A stretch of DNA of 64,000 bases. Source: a bacterium (lineage in GTDB: Bacteria > Bacillota_I > Bacilli_A > RF39 > UBA660). Position numbers and translations under genes: made by a program. Below are positions 26,207 through 35,438 of this stretch, piece after piece. How positions within the stretch are numbered: position 1 is the stretch's first letter; every line of letters starts with the position of its first letter. The stretch spans positions 1 to 64,000 of the forward strand of contig SFSZ01000005.1 of NCBI GenBank assembly GCA_004563275.1, written 5' to 3'. Under the pieces are notes generated by a model. It searched no databases and had not been told where the DNA came from. It saw only the letters and a program-made list of their open reading frames with translations.

Positions 26207-26959
26207 ATGAAATCATTTTATTTAACTGATACAGGAAAAGTTAGAAGTCATAATGAAGATTCAGTAACTATTGTTAAGAATTCTGCTAATGAAATGCTTA
26301 TGATAGTAGCTGATGGTATGGGTGGTCATAGAGCTGGTGAAGTAGCATCATCTATGGTTGTAACTCATATTGGAGCTAGATTTAGTGAATTATCAACAAT
26401 TGGAACTAAATTAGATGCGGTTAATTGGCTTAAAGAAAATGTTGATGAAATAAATAATAATATTATTAAATATGGAGAAGAAAATCCAGATTCTTCAGGA
26501 TTAGGTACAACGGTAGTAATGGCATTATTAACTAAAGAATTTTTAATCTTTTGTAATATTGGAGATTCTAGTGGATTTGTTTTAAAGAATGGGGTTTTAC
26601 ATAAGATAACTAAAGAGCATACTCTTGTTAATTTCTTAGTTGAAACTGGTGAATTATCTCCAGAAGAAGCTTTAAATCATCCTAAAAAGAATGTTTTAAT
26701 GAAAGCTTTAGGAGCTGCTGATAAACAAGAATTAGACGTCTTTGATGTAGATCCGAATGTAGATGCAATTATGCTTGCTTCAGATGGTTTAACAAATATG
26801 CTTTCTAAAGATCAAATTGAGAAAGTATTAAATGAAGAAGGTATTAATGAAGAAGAAAAATTAATTAAATTAATAAAGAAATGTAATGCAAGAGGGGGAA
26901 CGGACAACATTTCAATTGCTTATTTAGTAAAGGAAAATGGTGATACTAGTGATAACTAA
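26207..26959 (+). CDS. prpC: PP2C-family Ser/Thr protein phosphatase
   Basis: The 250-residue enzyme shows PP2C metal-site motifs in order: RSHNEDS, VADGMGGH, GTTVV, IGDSSG, SDGLTNM and GGTDNIS. It dephosphorylates targets of the adjacent PASTA kinase. It directly follows rlmN with no gap and overlaps the kinase start by 11 bases, the usual stp-stk arrangement. Confidence 0.93.
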   Translation: MKSFYLTDTGKVRSHNEDSVTIVKNSANEMLMIVADGMGGHRAGEVASSMVVTHIGARFSELSTIGTKLDAVNWLKENVDEINNNIIKYGEENPDSSGLGTTVVMALLTKEFLIFCNIGDSSGFVLKNGVLHKITKEHTLVNFLVETGELSPEEALNHPKKNVLMKALGAADKQELDVFDVDPNVDAIMLASDGLTNMLSKDQIEKVLNEEGINEEEKLIKLIKKCNARGGTDNISIAYLVKENGDTSDN

Positions 26960-28694
26960 GGGTCAAAAGATAAATGATCGTTATCAAATTATAAAAACGA
27001 TTGGTGAAGGTGGTATGGCTAATGTTTATTTAGCTTATGATACTATCTTAGAGAGAAATGTTGCGGTTAAAGTTTTAAGAGGAGATTTAGCAACAGATGA
27101 GAAGTTTGTTAGAAGATTTCAAAGGGAAGCTTTAAGTGCAAGTAGTCTTTCTCATCCTAATATTGTTGAAGTTTATGATGTAGGTGAAGATAATGGTATT
27201 TATTATATTGTTATGGAATACATTGAAGGTAAACATTTAAAACAATTACTTAAGAGAAGAGGTAAGCTTACTTTAAATGAAGTTATTGATATAATGCTTC
27301 AAATTACTGATGGTATGGCTTGTGCTCATGATTCTTATATTATTCATAGGGATATTAAACCTCAGAATATTATGATATTAGAAAATGGAATTGTTAAGAT
27401 TACTGATTTTGGTATTGCGATGGCTTTAAATAGTACACAATTAACTCAAACTAATAGTGTTATGGGTAGTGTTCATTATTTACCTCCAGAACAAGCTAGT
27501 GGTAAGGGTTCTACTATTCAAAGTGATATTTATTCGATGGGCATTTTAATGTATGAACTTTTAAGTGGTACTTTACCTTATAAAGGTGATAATGCGGTTG
27601 AGATTGCTCTTAAACATTTAAAAGAACCATTACCTTCTATTAGAAAAGAGGTTCCTGATATTCCTCAAGCAGTAGAGAATGTTATTTTAAAAGCTACTGC
27701 TAAGAATCCTAAAAATAGATATAGTGATGCGAGAGCTATGTATGATGATTTAAAGACTTGTACTAGTGAATCACGTGCTGATGAAAAACCTTATGTTTAT
27801 AAATATCCAGAGTTTGATGATGTAACTGTTAAGAAAGAAAAAGCAATTGAGAAAACGATGGAATTTGCTAAGGTTTCAGGGGATACTGATGTGGATAAGG
27901 AGTCAAAGGTTGAAGTGAAGAAGATTACTGATAAGGATTTAAAGAAGAGTGAAAATAAGACTTTAAAGATTTTAAGTATTATTTTAGCTAGTTTAGCTGT
28001 TGTGACGGTTATTGTGGTTTTACTGTTACCTAAGCTTATTTCTACTGATGAGGTACAAGTTCCAGATGTTTCTGGTAAAACTTCAACAGAGGCAATTGAA
28101 ATACTTAATAAGGCAGGTTTGAAGGTAGCACCAGAAAGTAAGACTGCTCAAAGTGAAACTATTCCTGAAGGACAAGTTGTTAAGACTGATCCATCAGCTG
28201 GTAGAACTGTTAAAGCAGGAGCTACAATTACTTTATATGAATCTGCAGGAGCTAAATATTATGAAATGGAAGACTTTACTGGTCAAAATTATATTGAAGT
28301 AAAAGCAGTTTTAGAAAAGGTTAATAATTTATTTGTAGTTATTGAATATGAAGATGTTGATGATTCTTCTAAATATACTAAGAATCAAATTATTAGACAA
28401 GAACCAGAAGTTGGTACAAAGTTAAAAGAAGGGGATACTGTTAAATTATTTGTTCCTAATTTAACTGAAGCTTATCCAGACTTTACAACTGGTGAATATA
28501 GTTTAAGTGATATTACAGCGTTCTGTGAAAAGTATAATTTAACTTTAAAAACTGAATATGTTCAAACTAGTGAATATGAAGTGGGAACAATAATTAAACA
28601 GAATAGACCTAAAGGTAGTGAGATAATTAGTGGTTATACTTTAACTATAACTATTGCTGAAGAAGTAGATACTTCAGTAGATGAAGAAGGATAA
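26949..28694 (+). CDS. prkC: PASTA-domain Ser/Thr protein kinase
   Basis: The protein (581 residues) has a kinase domain at about 10-270 (GEGGMANVYL, HRDIKPQN, DFGIA), a juxtamembrane region, one membrane helix near 340-360, and three extracellular PASTA repeats (about 365-560) that in relatives sense muropeptides or lipid II. I place the start at GTG 26949 because GGTGAT lies four bases before it, as at many genes here; an ATG 12 bases upstream has poorer spacing. It pairs with prpC and precedes rsgA by 5 bp. Confidence 0.93.
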   Translation: MITKGQKINDRYQIIKTIGEGGMANVYLAYDTILERNVAVKVLRGDLATDEKFVRRFQREALSASSLSHPNIVEVYDVGEDNGIYYIVMEYIEGKHLKQLLKRRGKLTLNEVIDIMLQITDGMACAHDSYIIHRDIKPQNIMILENGIVKITDFGIAMALNSTQLTQTNSVMGSVHYLPPEQASGKGSTIQSDIYSMGILMYELLSGTLPYKGDNAVEIALKHLKEPLPSIRKEVPDIPQAVENVILKATAKNPKNRYSDARAMYDDLKTCTSESRADEKPYVYKYPEFDDVTVKKEKAIEKTMEFAKVSGDTDVDKESKVEVKKITDKDLKKSENKTLKILSIILASLAVVTVIVVLLLPKLISTDEVQVPDVSGKTSTEAIEILNKAGLKVAPESKTAQSETIPEGQVVKTDPSAGRTVKAGATITLYESAGAKYYEMEDFTGQNYIEVKAVLEKVNNLFVVIEYEDVDDSSKYTKNQIIRQEPEVGTKLKEGDTVKLFVPNLTEAYPDFTTGEYSLSDITAFCEKYNLTLKTEYVQTSEYEVGTIIKQNRPKGSEIISGYTLTITIAEEVDTSVDEEG

Positions 28695-28699
28695 TTTTT

Positions 28700-29551
28700 A
28701 TGAAAGGTAAGATTACTAGAATAATTAGTAATTTATGTACAGTCGAAGCAGAAGGAAAGCTTTATAATTGCAAACCAAGGGGTAAGTTTTATATACAAAA
28801 ACTTACTCCTTTAGTTGGTGATAGGGTTATTATTGATAATGAGAATAATTATATTTTAGAGATATTAGAAAGAAAAAATCATTTAGATAGACCAATGATA
28901 GCTAATGTTGATGCTTGTATTATAGTTACTAGTGTAAAAGAACCTAGTTTAAGTTTATTGTTATTAGATAAGATATTATGTTTAATTATTCATAATAATA
29001 TTAAACCAATAATTTGTTTTACTAAGGTTGATTTGTTAGATGAAGAAGAAAAAAGTGAATTTGATAAGATTTATGAATATTATAATAAAATAGGAATAGA
29101 TGCAGTTATTAATAGTGAAAAAGAAAGATTACTTAATTTAATTGATGGTGATACTGTAGTTTTAACTGGTCAAACTGGGGCTGGTAAAAGTACACTTTTA
29201 AATAAATTAGACAGTAATTTAAATTTAGATACTAATCCAATAAGTAAAGCACTTGGTAGAGGTGTTCATACTACTAGACATGTGGAATTATTTAAATTTA
29301 ATAATAGTTTAATTGCTGATACTCCAGGTTTTAGTTCTTTAGATTTAAAAAATTTAACTAAAGAAGATATTAGAAATAGTTTTATTGAATTTGGTTTTGA
29401 TTGTGAATATAAAGATTGTTACCATTTAAAAGAACAAAATTGTAGTGTTAAAGAGAGAGTTTTAAGTGGAGAGATAAGACAATCACGATATGATAATTAT
29501 GTGAAGTTGGTGAAAGAAAATGAAAGTATCCGTATCGTTTATAAAAAGTAA
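28700..29551 (+). CDS. rsgA: Ribosome small-subunit biogenesis GTPase RsgA
   Basis: The 283-residue circularly permuted GTPase has an N-terminal OB-fold, the NKxD-like motif displaced (FTKVDLLD), then the P-loop GQTGAGKSTLLN, DTPGFSSL, and a C-terminal zinc region with Cys/His (CEYKDCYHLKEQNC). It acts in late 30S maturation. The location after prkC is conserved in Firmicutes. Its 3' end overlaps rpe by 32 bases. Confidence 0.93.
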   Translation: MKGKITRIISNLCTVEAEGKLYNCKPRGKFYIQKLTPLVGDRVIIDNENNYILEILERKNHLDRPMIANVDACIIVTSVKEPSLSLLLLDKILCLIIHNNIKPIICFTKVDLLDEEEKSEFDKIYEYYNKIGIDAVINSEKERLLNLIDGDTVVLTGQTGAGKSTLLNKLDSNLNLDTNPISKALGRGVHTTRHVELFKFNNSLIADTPGFSSLDLKNLTKEDIRNSFIEFGFDCEYKDCYHLKEQNCSVKERVLSGEIRQSRYDNYVKLVKENESIRIVYKK

Positions 29552-30146
29552 ATTAAAAGAACAAGAAACTGTAATGAAGATTGCAGAATCAAAAGCAGAT
29601 TATATTCATGTAGATATAATGGATGGAAAGTTTGTTCCAACTAAGAATTATACTTTTAAAGATATCTATAAGTTTGTTAGTGGAATAAGTAAACCTTTAG
29701 ATGTTCATTTAATGTGTGAGAAGCCAGAAAAGTATGTAAGAAATTTTGCAATGCTTAATACAGAATTTATTACTTTTCATTTAGAGGCAGTAAGTGATGT
29801 AGATAAGATGATTGATATTATTCATTCTTATGGAATTAAGTGTGGAATTAGTATTAAACCAGAAACTGAGGTAACTTTATTAGAACCTTATTTAGATAAA
29901 ATAGAGCTAGTTTTAATTATGACAGTTGAGCCTGGTAAGGGTGGTCAAGAATTTATAACAGATATGGCATCTAAAGTAGATAAAGTAAGAGAATTAAATA
30001 AAAAAGTTATTATTAGTGTTGATGGTGGAGTAAATGATGAGACAGTTAAATATCTTAAGAATTGTGATATGATAGTGTCTGGTTCTTATGTATGCATGAA
30101 TGATAATTATGATGAAAGAATTAATAAATTAAAAAATTATGTTTAA
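29520..30146 (+). CDS. rpe: Ribulose-phosphate 3-epimerase
   Basis: The 208-residue TIM-barrel enzyme interconverts ribulose-5-phosphate and xylulose-5-phosphate. Motifs: HVDIMDGKFVP with the metal ligands, DVHLMCEKPEKYV, MTVEPGKGGQ and SVDGGVN. The start has a GGTGAAAG ribosome site within rsgA. Position and overlap match the common rsgA-rpe order. Confidence 0.92.
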   Translation: MKVSVSFIKSKLKEQETVMKIAESKADYIHVDIMDGKFVPTKNYTFKDIYKFVSGISKPLDVHLMCEKPEKYVRNFAMLNTEFITFHLEAVSDVDKMIDIIHSYGIKCGISIKPETEVTLLEPYLDKIELVLIMTVEPGKGGQEFITDMASKVDKVRELNKKVIISVDGGVNDETVKYLKNCDMIVSGSYVCMNDNYDERINKLKNYV

Positions 30147-30201
30147 TCTTTTAGAATTTTATGTTAAGATAATAGTAGAATAACATAAGGAGGATGCACG
30201 T

Positions 30202-30612
30202 ATGGCATTTAGTAATTTTAAAAAAGCTATCTTTGGAGATGAAGACGATAGAGAAAATGAAAATTTAGAAGAAGAATTTTATTCTGTAAGTGAGAAGAGT
30301 CTTAAAGATGAAGATGGTAAAGCAGGAAGTAAGATGATTCTTGTTGAACCAAGAGCTTATTCTGAAAGTCAAACTATTGCTGAACATTTGAAGAAACGTA
30401 ATAGTGTTGTAGTTAATTTAAAAAGAGTTACTTCTGATCAAGCTAAAAGAATTATTGATTTCTTAACTGGTTGTATTTATGCCATTGGTGGTGATTTACA
30501 AAAGTTAGGTAATGGTATTTACTTATGTACACCTAAAAATGTAAGTGTACAAGGTAAAATGACTGATCAAGATGCTCCTAGTAAAAAAGTAGAAGATGAA
30601 ATAGATTTCTAA
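30202..30612 (+). CDS. sepF: Cell division protein SepF
   Basis: The protein of 136 residues has a short acidic N-terminal linker and the C-terminal SepF domain (about 42-125; VEPRAYSESQTIAEHLKKRN, then IIDFLTGCIYAIGGDLQKLG). SepF polymerises and tethers FtsZ to the membrane. AGGAGG precedes the ATG. Paired with divIVA as in Bacilli, though ylmE, ylmG and ylmH are absent. Confidence 0.9.
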   Translation: MAFSNFKKAIFGDEDDRENENLEEEFYSVSEKSLKDEDGKAGSKMILVEPRAYSESQTIAEHLKKRNSVVVNLKRVTSDQAKRIIDFLTGCIYAIGGDLQKLGNGIYLCTPKNVSVQGKMTDQDAPSKKVEDEIDF

Positions 30613-30643
30613 AAAAACAAAAATCCTTTAGAAGGTGAATAGT

Positions 30644-31072
30644 ATGGAAAAATTTAGTACCAGTTTTACAGGGTATAAGAAAGAAGAAGTTAATGCTTTT
30701 GTTGCCGATGTTATTAAACAAGTTGAATCTATGATTGGTGATATGAAAGCTAAAGATGTTGAAATAGAACAGTTGAAACAGTCTTTAGAAAAGTATAAAA
30801 ACATGGAACAAACTTTTAATAAAGCTTTACTTATGGCAGAAGATACATCTAATCAAATTAGAAGATTAGCAAGAGATGAAAGTGCAACAATTATAGCAGA
30901 TGCAAGAAAGAATGCTTCAAGAATTGTTAATGAAGCTTTAATTCAAGCAGAAAAAACTCAAGCTGAAAGTGCTCAGCTTAAGAGAAATATTATAACTTTT
31001 AAAAGAAGATTACGTACTATTTTAGAAAGTCAATTAGACTTAGTTGATGATATTGAACACTTAGATATTTAA
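30644..31072 (+). CDS. divIVA: DivIVA-family septum/pole protein
   Basis: The 142-residue protein starts with the membrane-binding DivIVA motif (FSTSFTGYKKEEVNAFVADV) followed by coiled-coil segments to the end. DivIVA recognises curved membrane at septa and poles. The ATG at 30644 has an AAGGTGAAT ribosome site; a GTG nine bases upstream lies within that site. It converges on the sigma-factor gene, whose stop overlaps by four bases. Confidence 0.88.
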   Translation: MEKFSTSFTGYKKEEVNAFVADVIKQVESMIGDMKAKDVEIEQLKQSLEKYKNMEQTFNKALLMAEDTSNQIRRLARDESATIIADARKNASRIVNEALIQAEKTQAESAQLKRNIITFKRRLRTILESQLDLVDDIEHLDI

Positions 31073-31080
31073 GTGTTTTT
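31056..31080. terminator. Terminator at convergent divIVA/sigK ends
   Basis: AACACTTA and TAAGTGTT pair around a 6-nt loop and are followed by a T-run on the + strand. The stem includes the stop codons of both genes. Confidence 0.75.
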
Positions 31081-31761
31081 ATTTTTGATAAATTCTCTTA
31101 ATATTTTAGTGATAGCTCTTTTTTCAATACGAGATACATAACTTCTAGATATTTTCAATTGTTTAGATATTTCTTTTTGAGTTTGTTCCTTTTGATTATA
31201 TAGTCCATATCTTTTAATAATTATTTCTTTTTCTTTAGGAGTTAAGATGTTGATAAATTTGTGTAAGAGTTCTATATTGGTTTGGGTATTTAGTTCTTCA
31301 ACGATGTCTTTATTTTCAGCTTTTAGAACGTCAATAAGACTTATTTCATTACCGTCTTTATCAAATCCTATAGGTTCATTTAAACTGACGTTATTAAGGT
31401 GTTTTTTATTGCTTCTAAAGTACATTAATATTTCATTTTCAATACATCTAGCAGCATAAGTTGTTAGTCTAGTTTTTTTAGATGGTTTATAAGAATCAAT
31501 ACCTTTAACTAAACCAATAGTACCAATACTTATTAAATCATCAGTGTCAGAATATTTCTTTTCATACTTTTTAACGATGTGGGCAACTAATCTTAAGTTA
31601 TGTTCAATTAATTTATTACGAGCATCTTTATCACCAAGGAGATGTCTTTCTATTGCTTTTTCTTCTTCATCTTTAGGTAAGGCATTAGGAAATACATTTA
31701 CTGAGTATGAACCAGTAAAGTAAACTAAACCTTTTAAAAAAGACATTAAATAAAATAACAT
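31069..31761 (-). CDS. sigK: Sporulation-type sigma factor, SigK-like
   Basis: The 230-residue sigma-70 family protein closely follows SigK: a hydrophobic pro-like N-terminus (MLFYLMSFLKGLVYFTGS), region 2 with LIEHNLRLVAHIVKKYE and DLISIGTIGLVKGI, TYAARCIENEILM, SLNEPIGFDKDGNEISLIDV, and region 4 ending in a helix-turn-helix (KEISKQLKISRSYVSRIEKRA). The gene is uninterrupted. The only SigK-processing candidate in the window is the S2P protease at 49298, which looks like housekeeping RseP, so processing is unresolved. GGTGATTAA precedes the ATG. Confidence 0.85.
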   Translation of the reverse strand: MLFYLMSFLKGLVYFTGSYSVNVFPNALPKDEEEKAIERHLLGDKDARNKLIEHNLRLVAHIVKKYEKKYSDTDDLISIGTIGLVKGIDSYKPSKKTRLTTYAARCIENEILMYFRSNKKHLNNVSLNEPIGFDKDGNEISLIDVLKAENKDIVEELNTQTNIELLHKFINILTPKEKEIIIKRYGLYNQKEQTQKEISKQLKISRSYVSRIEKRAITKILREFIKNKNT

Positions 31762-31861
31762 TTAATCACCAATAAATTATATGTAAGGTAGTTAAGATTT
31801 AGATTTATTTTAGAGTTTTTTTAATTTAATTTATTTGGTATAATTTTGATAGGTGATATTG

Positions 31862-32386
31862 ATGCTTAATATGTTTGTACCAGATATGTATTTAAAGAGT
31901 ATTTATGATATAGATTATAAGAAATTAAAGAAGAATGGGATTAAGTGTATTATTTTTGATTTAGATAATACCATAGCGGCTTTAAATGTTAAAAAACCTA
32001 CTAAGAAATTAAAAGATTTAATTGAAGATATTAAAGATTTAAAGTTAAAGGTTTTAATTGTTAGTAATAGTCCTAAAAAGAGGGTTGAACCTTTTAAAGA
32101 TATTTTAAGTGTTGATTCTTCTTATTTGTCATGGAAGCCTTTAAAGATAAAATATAATAAGATTTTAAAGATATATAGATTAAAACCTAGTGAGGTAGCT
32201 TGTGTAGGGGATCAATTACTTACGGATATTTGGGGAGCTAATAGGATGGATTTTTTAAGTATTTTAGTTAATCCAATTGGGAAGACTGATTTTGTTTTAA
32301 CGAAGTTTAATAGATTAGTTGAACCTTTTATATATGAACAATTATCTAAGAAAGAGTTACTTAAAAGGGGGAAATATTATGAGTAA
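31862..32386 (+). CDS. yqeG: YqeG-type HAD phosphatase
   Basis: The 174-residue HAD-superfamily IIIA enzyme has motif I FDLDNTIAA, motif II VSNSP, and the late GDQLLTDIWGANR. It heads the yqeG-yqeH order typical of Firmicutes. The ATG at 31862 is chosen: TATAAT at 31839-31844 begins 23 nt before it, with AGGTGAT between. Its 3' end overlaps yqeH by eight bases. Confidence 0.88.
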   Translation: MLNMFVPDMYLKSIYDIDYKKLKKNGIKCIIFDLDNTIAALNVKKPTKKLKDLIEDIKDLKLKVLIVSNSPKKRVEPFKDILSVDSSYLSWKPLKIKYNKILKIYRLKPSEVACVGDQLLTDIWGANRMDFLSILVNPIGKTDFVLTKFNRLVEPFIYEQLSKKELLKRGKYYE

Positions 32387-33350
32387 GATATGTTATGGTT
32401 GTGGTAGTAAATTACAATATAAGGATCTTGATAAGGAAGGATATATTCCTAAGGATAAGTATGATGAAGGGGGATATTGTCAAAGATGTTTTAAATTAAT
32501 TCATTATGGGATTAATAATGCATCTAATACTCCTAAATCAATAGAGCAAATAATATCAGCAGTTAATGGTGATGATAAGTTTGTAATCTTTTTATGTGAT
32601 TTTTTAAGTTTAAGTGATAAAGTGCTTGATATATTTAAGAAGATAAATAAGAGAAAGTTACTTTTAATTAGTAAATCAGATATTATTCCAAGTGGGGTTA
32701 ATCCAGTTAGAGTTAAAGAATTTATTAGTAATTATTATAATATAGATGATGATATTAAGTTTATTAGTAGTTATAGAAATAATGGTGTAGAAGCTTTAAT
32801 TAATTATTTAGAAAAGAATAATATTAGTGAAAGTTATGTTTTGGGATTATCTAATTCAGGTAAGAGTACGTTAATTAATAAGATTATGGAATTAATGGAT
32901 TGTGATTTAAAGAGAATTACAACTAGTAGTAAACAAAATACTACTTTAGATTTTATTAGAATTAATATTAATGATAAGATTACTTTAATTGATTCACCGG
33001 GATTTATTGTTCCTAGTATAAGTATTAGTATTGAAAATAAACTTAAAGATTATTTAAAACCTAAGGCTTTTCAAATGAAAGAGGGAGAGGTTTTAAAGGT
33101 TGATAATATGTTTATTAAGTTTAATAAGAGTACTAATGTAACTTTATATGTTAATAATGATTTATATGTTAAGAAGTATTATAAAGATATTGAGTTTAAT
33201 GATGAAGTTAAGTTAGATGATAATAGTGATTTGGTTTTATTAGGAGTAGGTTTTATTAGTTTTAAGAAGGGCTCTACGATAGGTTTAAATAATATTGCAG
33301 TTAAAGATATTGAAATTAGAGATAGTATCTTTGGAGGTTATGATGAGTAA
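32379..33350 (+). CDS. yqeH: Ribosome-biogenesis GTPase YqeH
   Basis: The protein (323 residues) has an N-terminal treble-clef zinc finger (CYGCG ... CQRCF), then a circularly permuted GTPase with SKSDII, the P-loop GLSNSGKSTLIN and DSPGF, and a C-terminal beta domain. It assists 30S assembly. The ATG at 32379 is preceded by AGGGGGAAA and gives the conserved zinc-finger N-terminus; longer readings add unconserved residues. It overlaps mutL by eight bases. Confidence 0.9.
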   Translation: MSKICYGCGSKLQYKDLDKEGYIPKDKYDEGGYCQRCFKLIHYGINNASNTPKSIEQIISAVNGDDKFVIFLCDFLSLSDKVLDIFKKINKRKLLLISKSDIIPSGVNPVRVKEFISNYYNIDDDIKFISSYRNNGVEALINYLEKNNISESYVLGLSNSGKSTLINKIMELMDCDLKRITTSSKQNTTLDFIRININDKITLIDSPGFIVPSISISIENKLKDYLKPKAFQMKEGEVLKVDNMFIKFNKSTNVTLYVNNDLYVKKYYKDIEFNDEVKLDDNSDLVLLGVGFISFKKGSTIGLNNIAVKDIEIRDSIFGGYDE

Positions 33351-35100
33351 GATCAGAATAATGGATGAAGATTTATCAAATAAGATAGCGGCTGGTGAGG
33401 TTGTAGAAAGAATTGCCAATGTTGTTAAGGAATTAACTGAAAATAGTATTGATGCTAAAAGTAAGGTTATTAAAATTGAATTAGTTGATGCTGGCATTAA
33501 AGAGATAACAATTACTGATGATGGTTTTGGGATGGATGAAGATGATGCTTTAAATGCTTTTAAAAGACATGCTACTAGTAAGATATATAAGTTAGATGAT
33601 TTATTTTTTATTAATTCTTTAGGGTTTAGAGGTGAAGCTTTACCTAGTATTGCGAGTGTATCTAAGGTTGAACTGACTACTAGTGATGGAGAAAGTGGTA
33701 CTTATATTAATCTTCTTGGTGGTAAACTTATTAAGAAAGAGAAAGCACCTTTAAGAAAGGGTACAATTATTAAAGTTAAAGATTTATTTTATAATACTCC
33801 AGCTAGATTTAAGTATTTAAAGAGTGAACAAACTGAACTTTCTAATACAGCTAGTTTTGTTGAAAGACTTGCCCTTAGTTATCCTGAGATTTCTTTTACT
33901 TTAATTAATAATGGTAATGTGATTATTTCTACTAGCGGTAGTGGTAATTTACTTAAATGTATTCATGAATTATATGGAATTTTAGTTAGTAAGAATATGG
34001 TTGAAGTTAATGCTTCTAATGATGATTATGATTTAAGTGGTTATATTTGTAAGCCTAGTGTTTTAAAGTCTAATCGTAATTTTATGATTACGATTGTTAA
34101 TGGTAGGGTTGTTAAGAATGCTGATTTAAATAAAGTTATTAATGATGCTTATTATACTTATAAACCGGATATTAAGTTTCCAGTGGTTGTTTTAAAGATT
34201 GAGACTGATCCGACTTTAATTGATGTTAATATTCATCCGACTAAGCAAGATATTAAGTTTAGTAAGATGGATGCTTTAAAGAATCTTGTTTTTAAGACGA
34301 TTAAGGATGCTTTATATAATTCTTTGTTAATACCTAAGGTTGAGGTCAAACAGATTGTTAATGAGAATGAAATACCGATTATTAAGGATTATAATTATAC
34401 TGAAGAAGATAGTCCTTTAATGATTAATGATGATTTTGATGTTACTCTAAATAAAGATAATACTACTCAGACTTCTTTTGATTTTAAGGTAGATGAAAAG
34501 AATGAAGAAGTTAAAGCTTTAGAACTTTATCCTTGCGGTTTAGTTATGGGTACTTATATAGTTGCACAAAATGCGGAAGCAATGTATTTAATTGATCAAC
34601 ATGCAGCACAAGAAAGAATTAATTATGAGAAGATATTAAAGTCTTTAAATGAAGAAAAGTTACATGTTACGGATATGCTTATTCCAATAACTATTGAACT
34701 TTCTCCAAGTGATTATTTAGCTTTTAAGGAAAATAAGTATATTATGGAGGATATTGGTTTTAAAATAGATGAATTTGGAATTAATACGATTGTGATTAAG
34801 TCACATCCAACGTGGTTATTAACTGGTTATGAGGAAGAAAATATTAGAAGAATTATTGAATATATTATTACTTTACCTAAGGAATTTGATAAGGTAAGAT
34901 TTAGAGATCATATATCTAAGACTTGTGCATGTAAGATGAGTGTTAAGGGCAATACAAGTATTACGATGGAACAAGCTAGTAGTATACTTAATGATTTAGT
35001 TAAGTGTGATAATCCTTATAATTGTCCACATGGTAGACCAACAATTATTACGTTTACTAAATATGAATTAGAAAGGTTATTTAAAAGGGTGATGGATTAA
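33343..35100 (+). CDS. mutL: DNA mismatch repair protein MutL
   Basis: The 585-residue protein has an N-terminal GHKL ATPase (IAAGEVVERIANVVKELTEN, DDGFGM, GFRGEALPSIASV) and a C-terminal endonuclease region with DQHAAQER, ACKMS and CPHGRPT, the metal-dependent nicking motifs of Bacillus-type MutL. The start is ATG 33343 after GGAGG; an ATG just before is equally placed. mutS is not in the window, although it often precedes mutL. The ASCH gene follows with a coupled start. Confidence 0.92.
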   Translation: MSKIRIMDEDLSNKIAAGEVVERIANVVKELTENSIDAKSKVIKIELVDAGIKEITITDDGFGMDEDDALNAFKRHATSKIYKLDDLFFINSLGFRGEALPSIASVSKVELTTSDGESGTYINLLGGKLIKKEKAPLRKGTIIKVKDLFYNTPARFKYLKSEQTELSNTASFVERLALSYPEISFTLINNGNVIISTSGSGNLLKCIHELYGILVSKNMVEVNASNDDYDLSGYICKPSVLKSNRNFMITIVNGRVVKNADLNKVINDAYYTYKPDIKFPVVVLKIETDPTLIDVNIHPTKQDIKFSKMDALKNLVFKTIKDALYNSLLIPKVEVKQIVNENEIPIIKDYNYTEEDSPLMINDDFDVTLNKDNTTQTSFDFKVDEKNEEVKALELYPCGLVMGTYIVAQNAEAMYLIDQHAAQERINYEKILKSLNEEKLHVTDMLIPITIELSPSDYLAFKENKYIMEDIGFKIDEFGINTIVIKSHPTWLLTGYEEENIRRIIEYIITLPKEFDKVRFRDHISKTCACKMSVKGNTSITMEQASSILNDLVKCDNPYNCPHGRPTIITFTKYELERLFKRVMD

Positions 35101-35438
35101 TGTTACATGATATGCATGTTAATGATGATGTTTTTAATTTAATTAAGAAGGGTACTAAAACAGTTGAATTAAGACTTTATGATGTTAAAAGAAGAAGTTT
35201 AATGGTTGGAGAAACTATTATTTTAGAAAATCGTAAGACTGGTGAGAGGATTAATGTTTTAATTAAAGCTTTAAAAAGATTTCCTAGTTTTAATGAGTTA
35301 TATGATAGTTATCCCGATAAGATAATATTAGGTTATGGTGAAGGCGTGGAAGCTAAACCAGAAGATATGGAAAAATGCTATAGTAAAGAAGATATTATTA
35401 AATATGGAGTATTAGCTATAGAAATGGAAACTCTATGA
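35100..35438 (+). CDS. ASCH-domain protein
   Basis: The protein of 112 residues matches the ASCH fold (PUA-like): TKTVELRLYDVKRRSLMVG near residues 18-38, then a beta core (GETIILENRKTG) and the C-terminal IIKYGVLAIEME. Members bind RNA or act as N4-acetylcytidine amidohydrolases. It is coupled to mutL (TAATG) and overlaps miaA by four bases. The biochemical role is unknown. Confidence 0.75.
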   Translation: MLHDMHVNDDVFNLIKKGTKTVELRLYDVKRRSLMVGETIILENRKTGERINVLIKALKRFPSFNELYDSYPDKIILGYGEGVEAKPEDMEKCYSKEDIIKYGVLAIEMETL

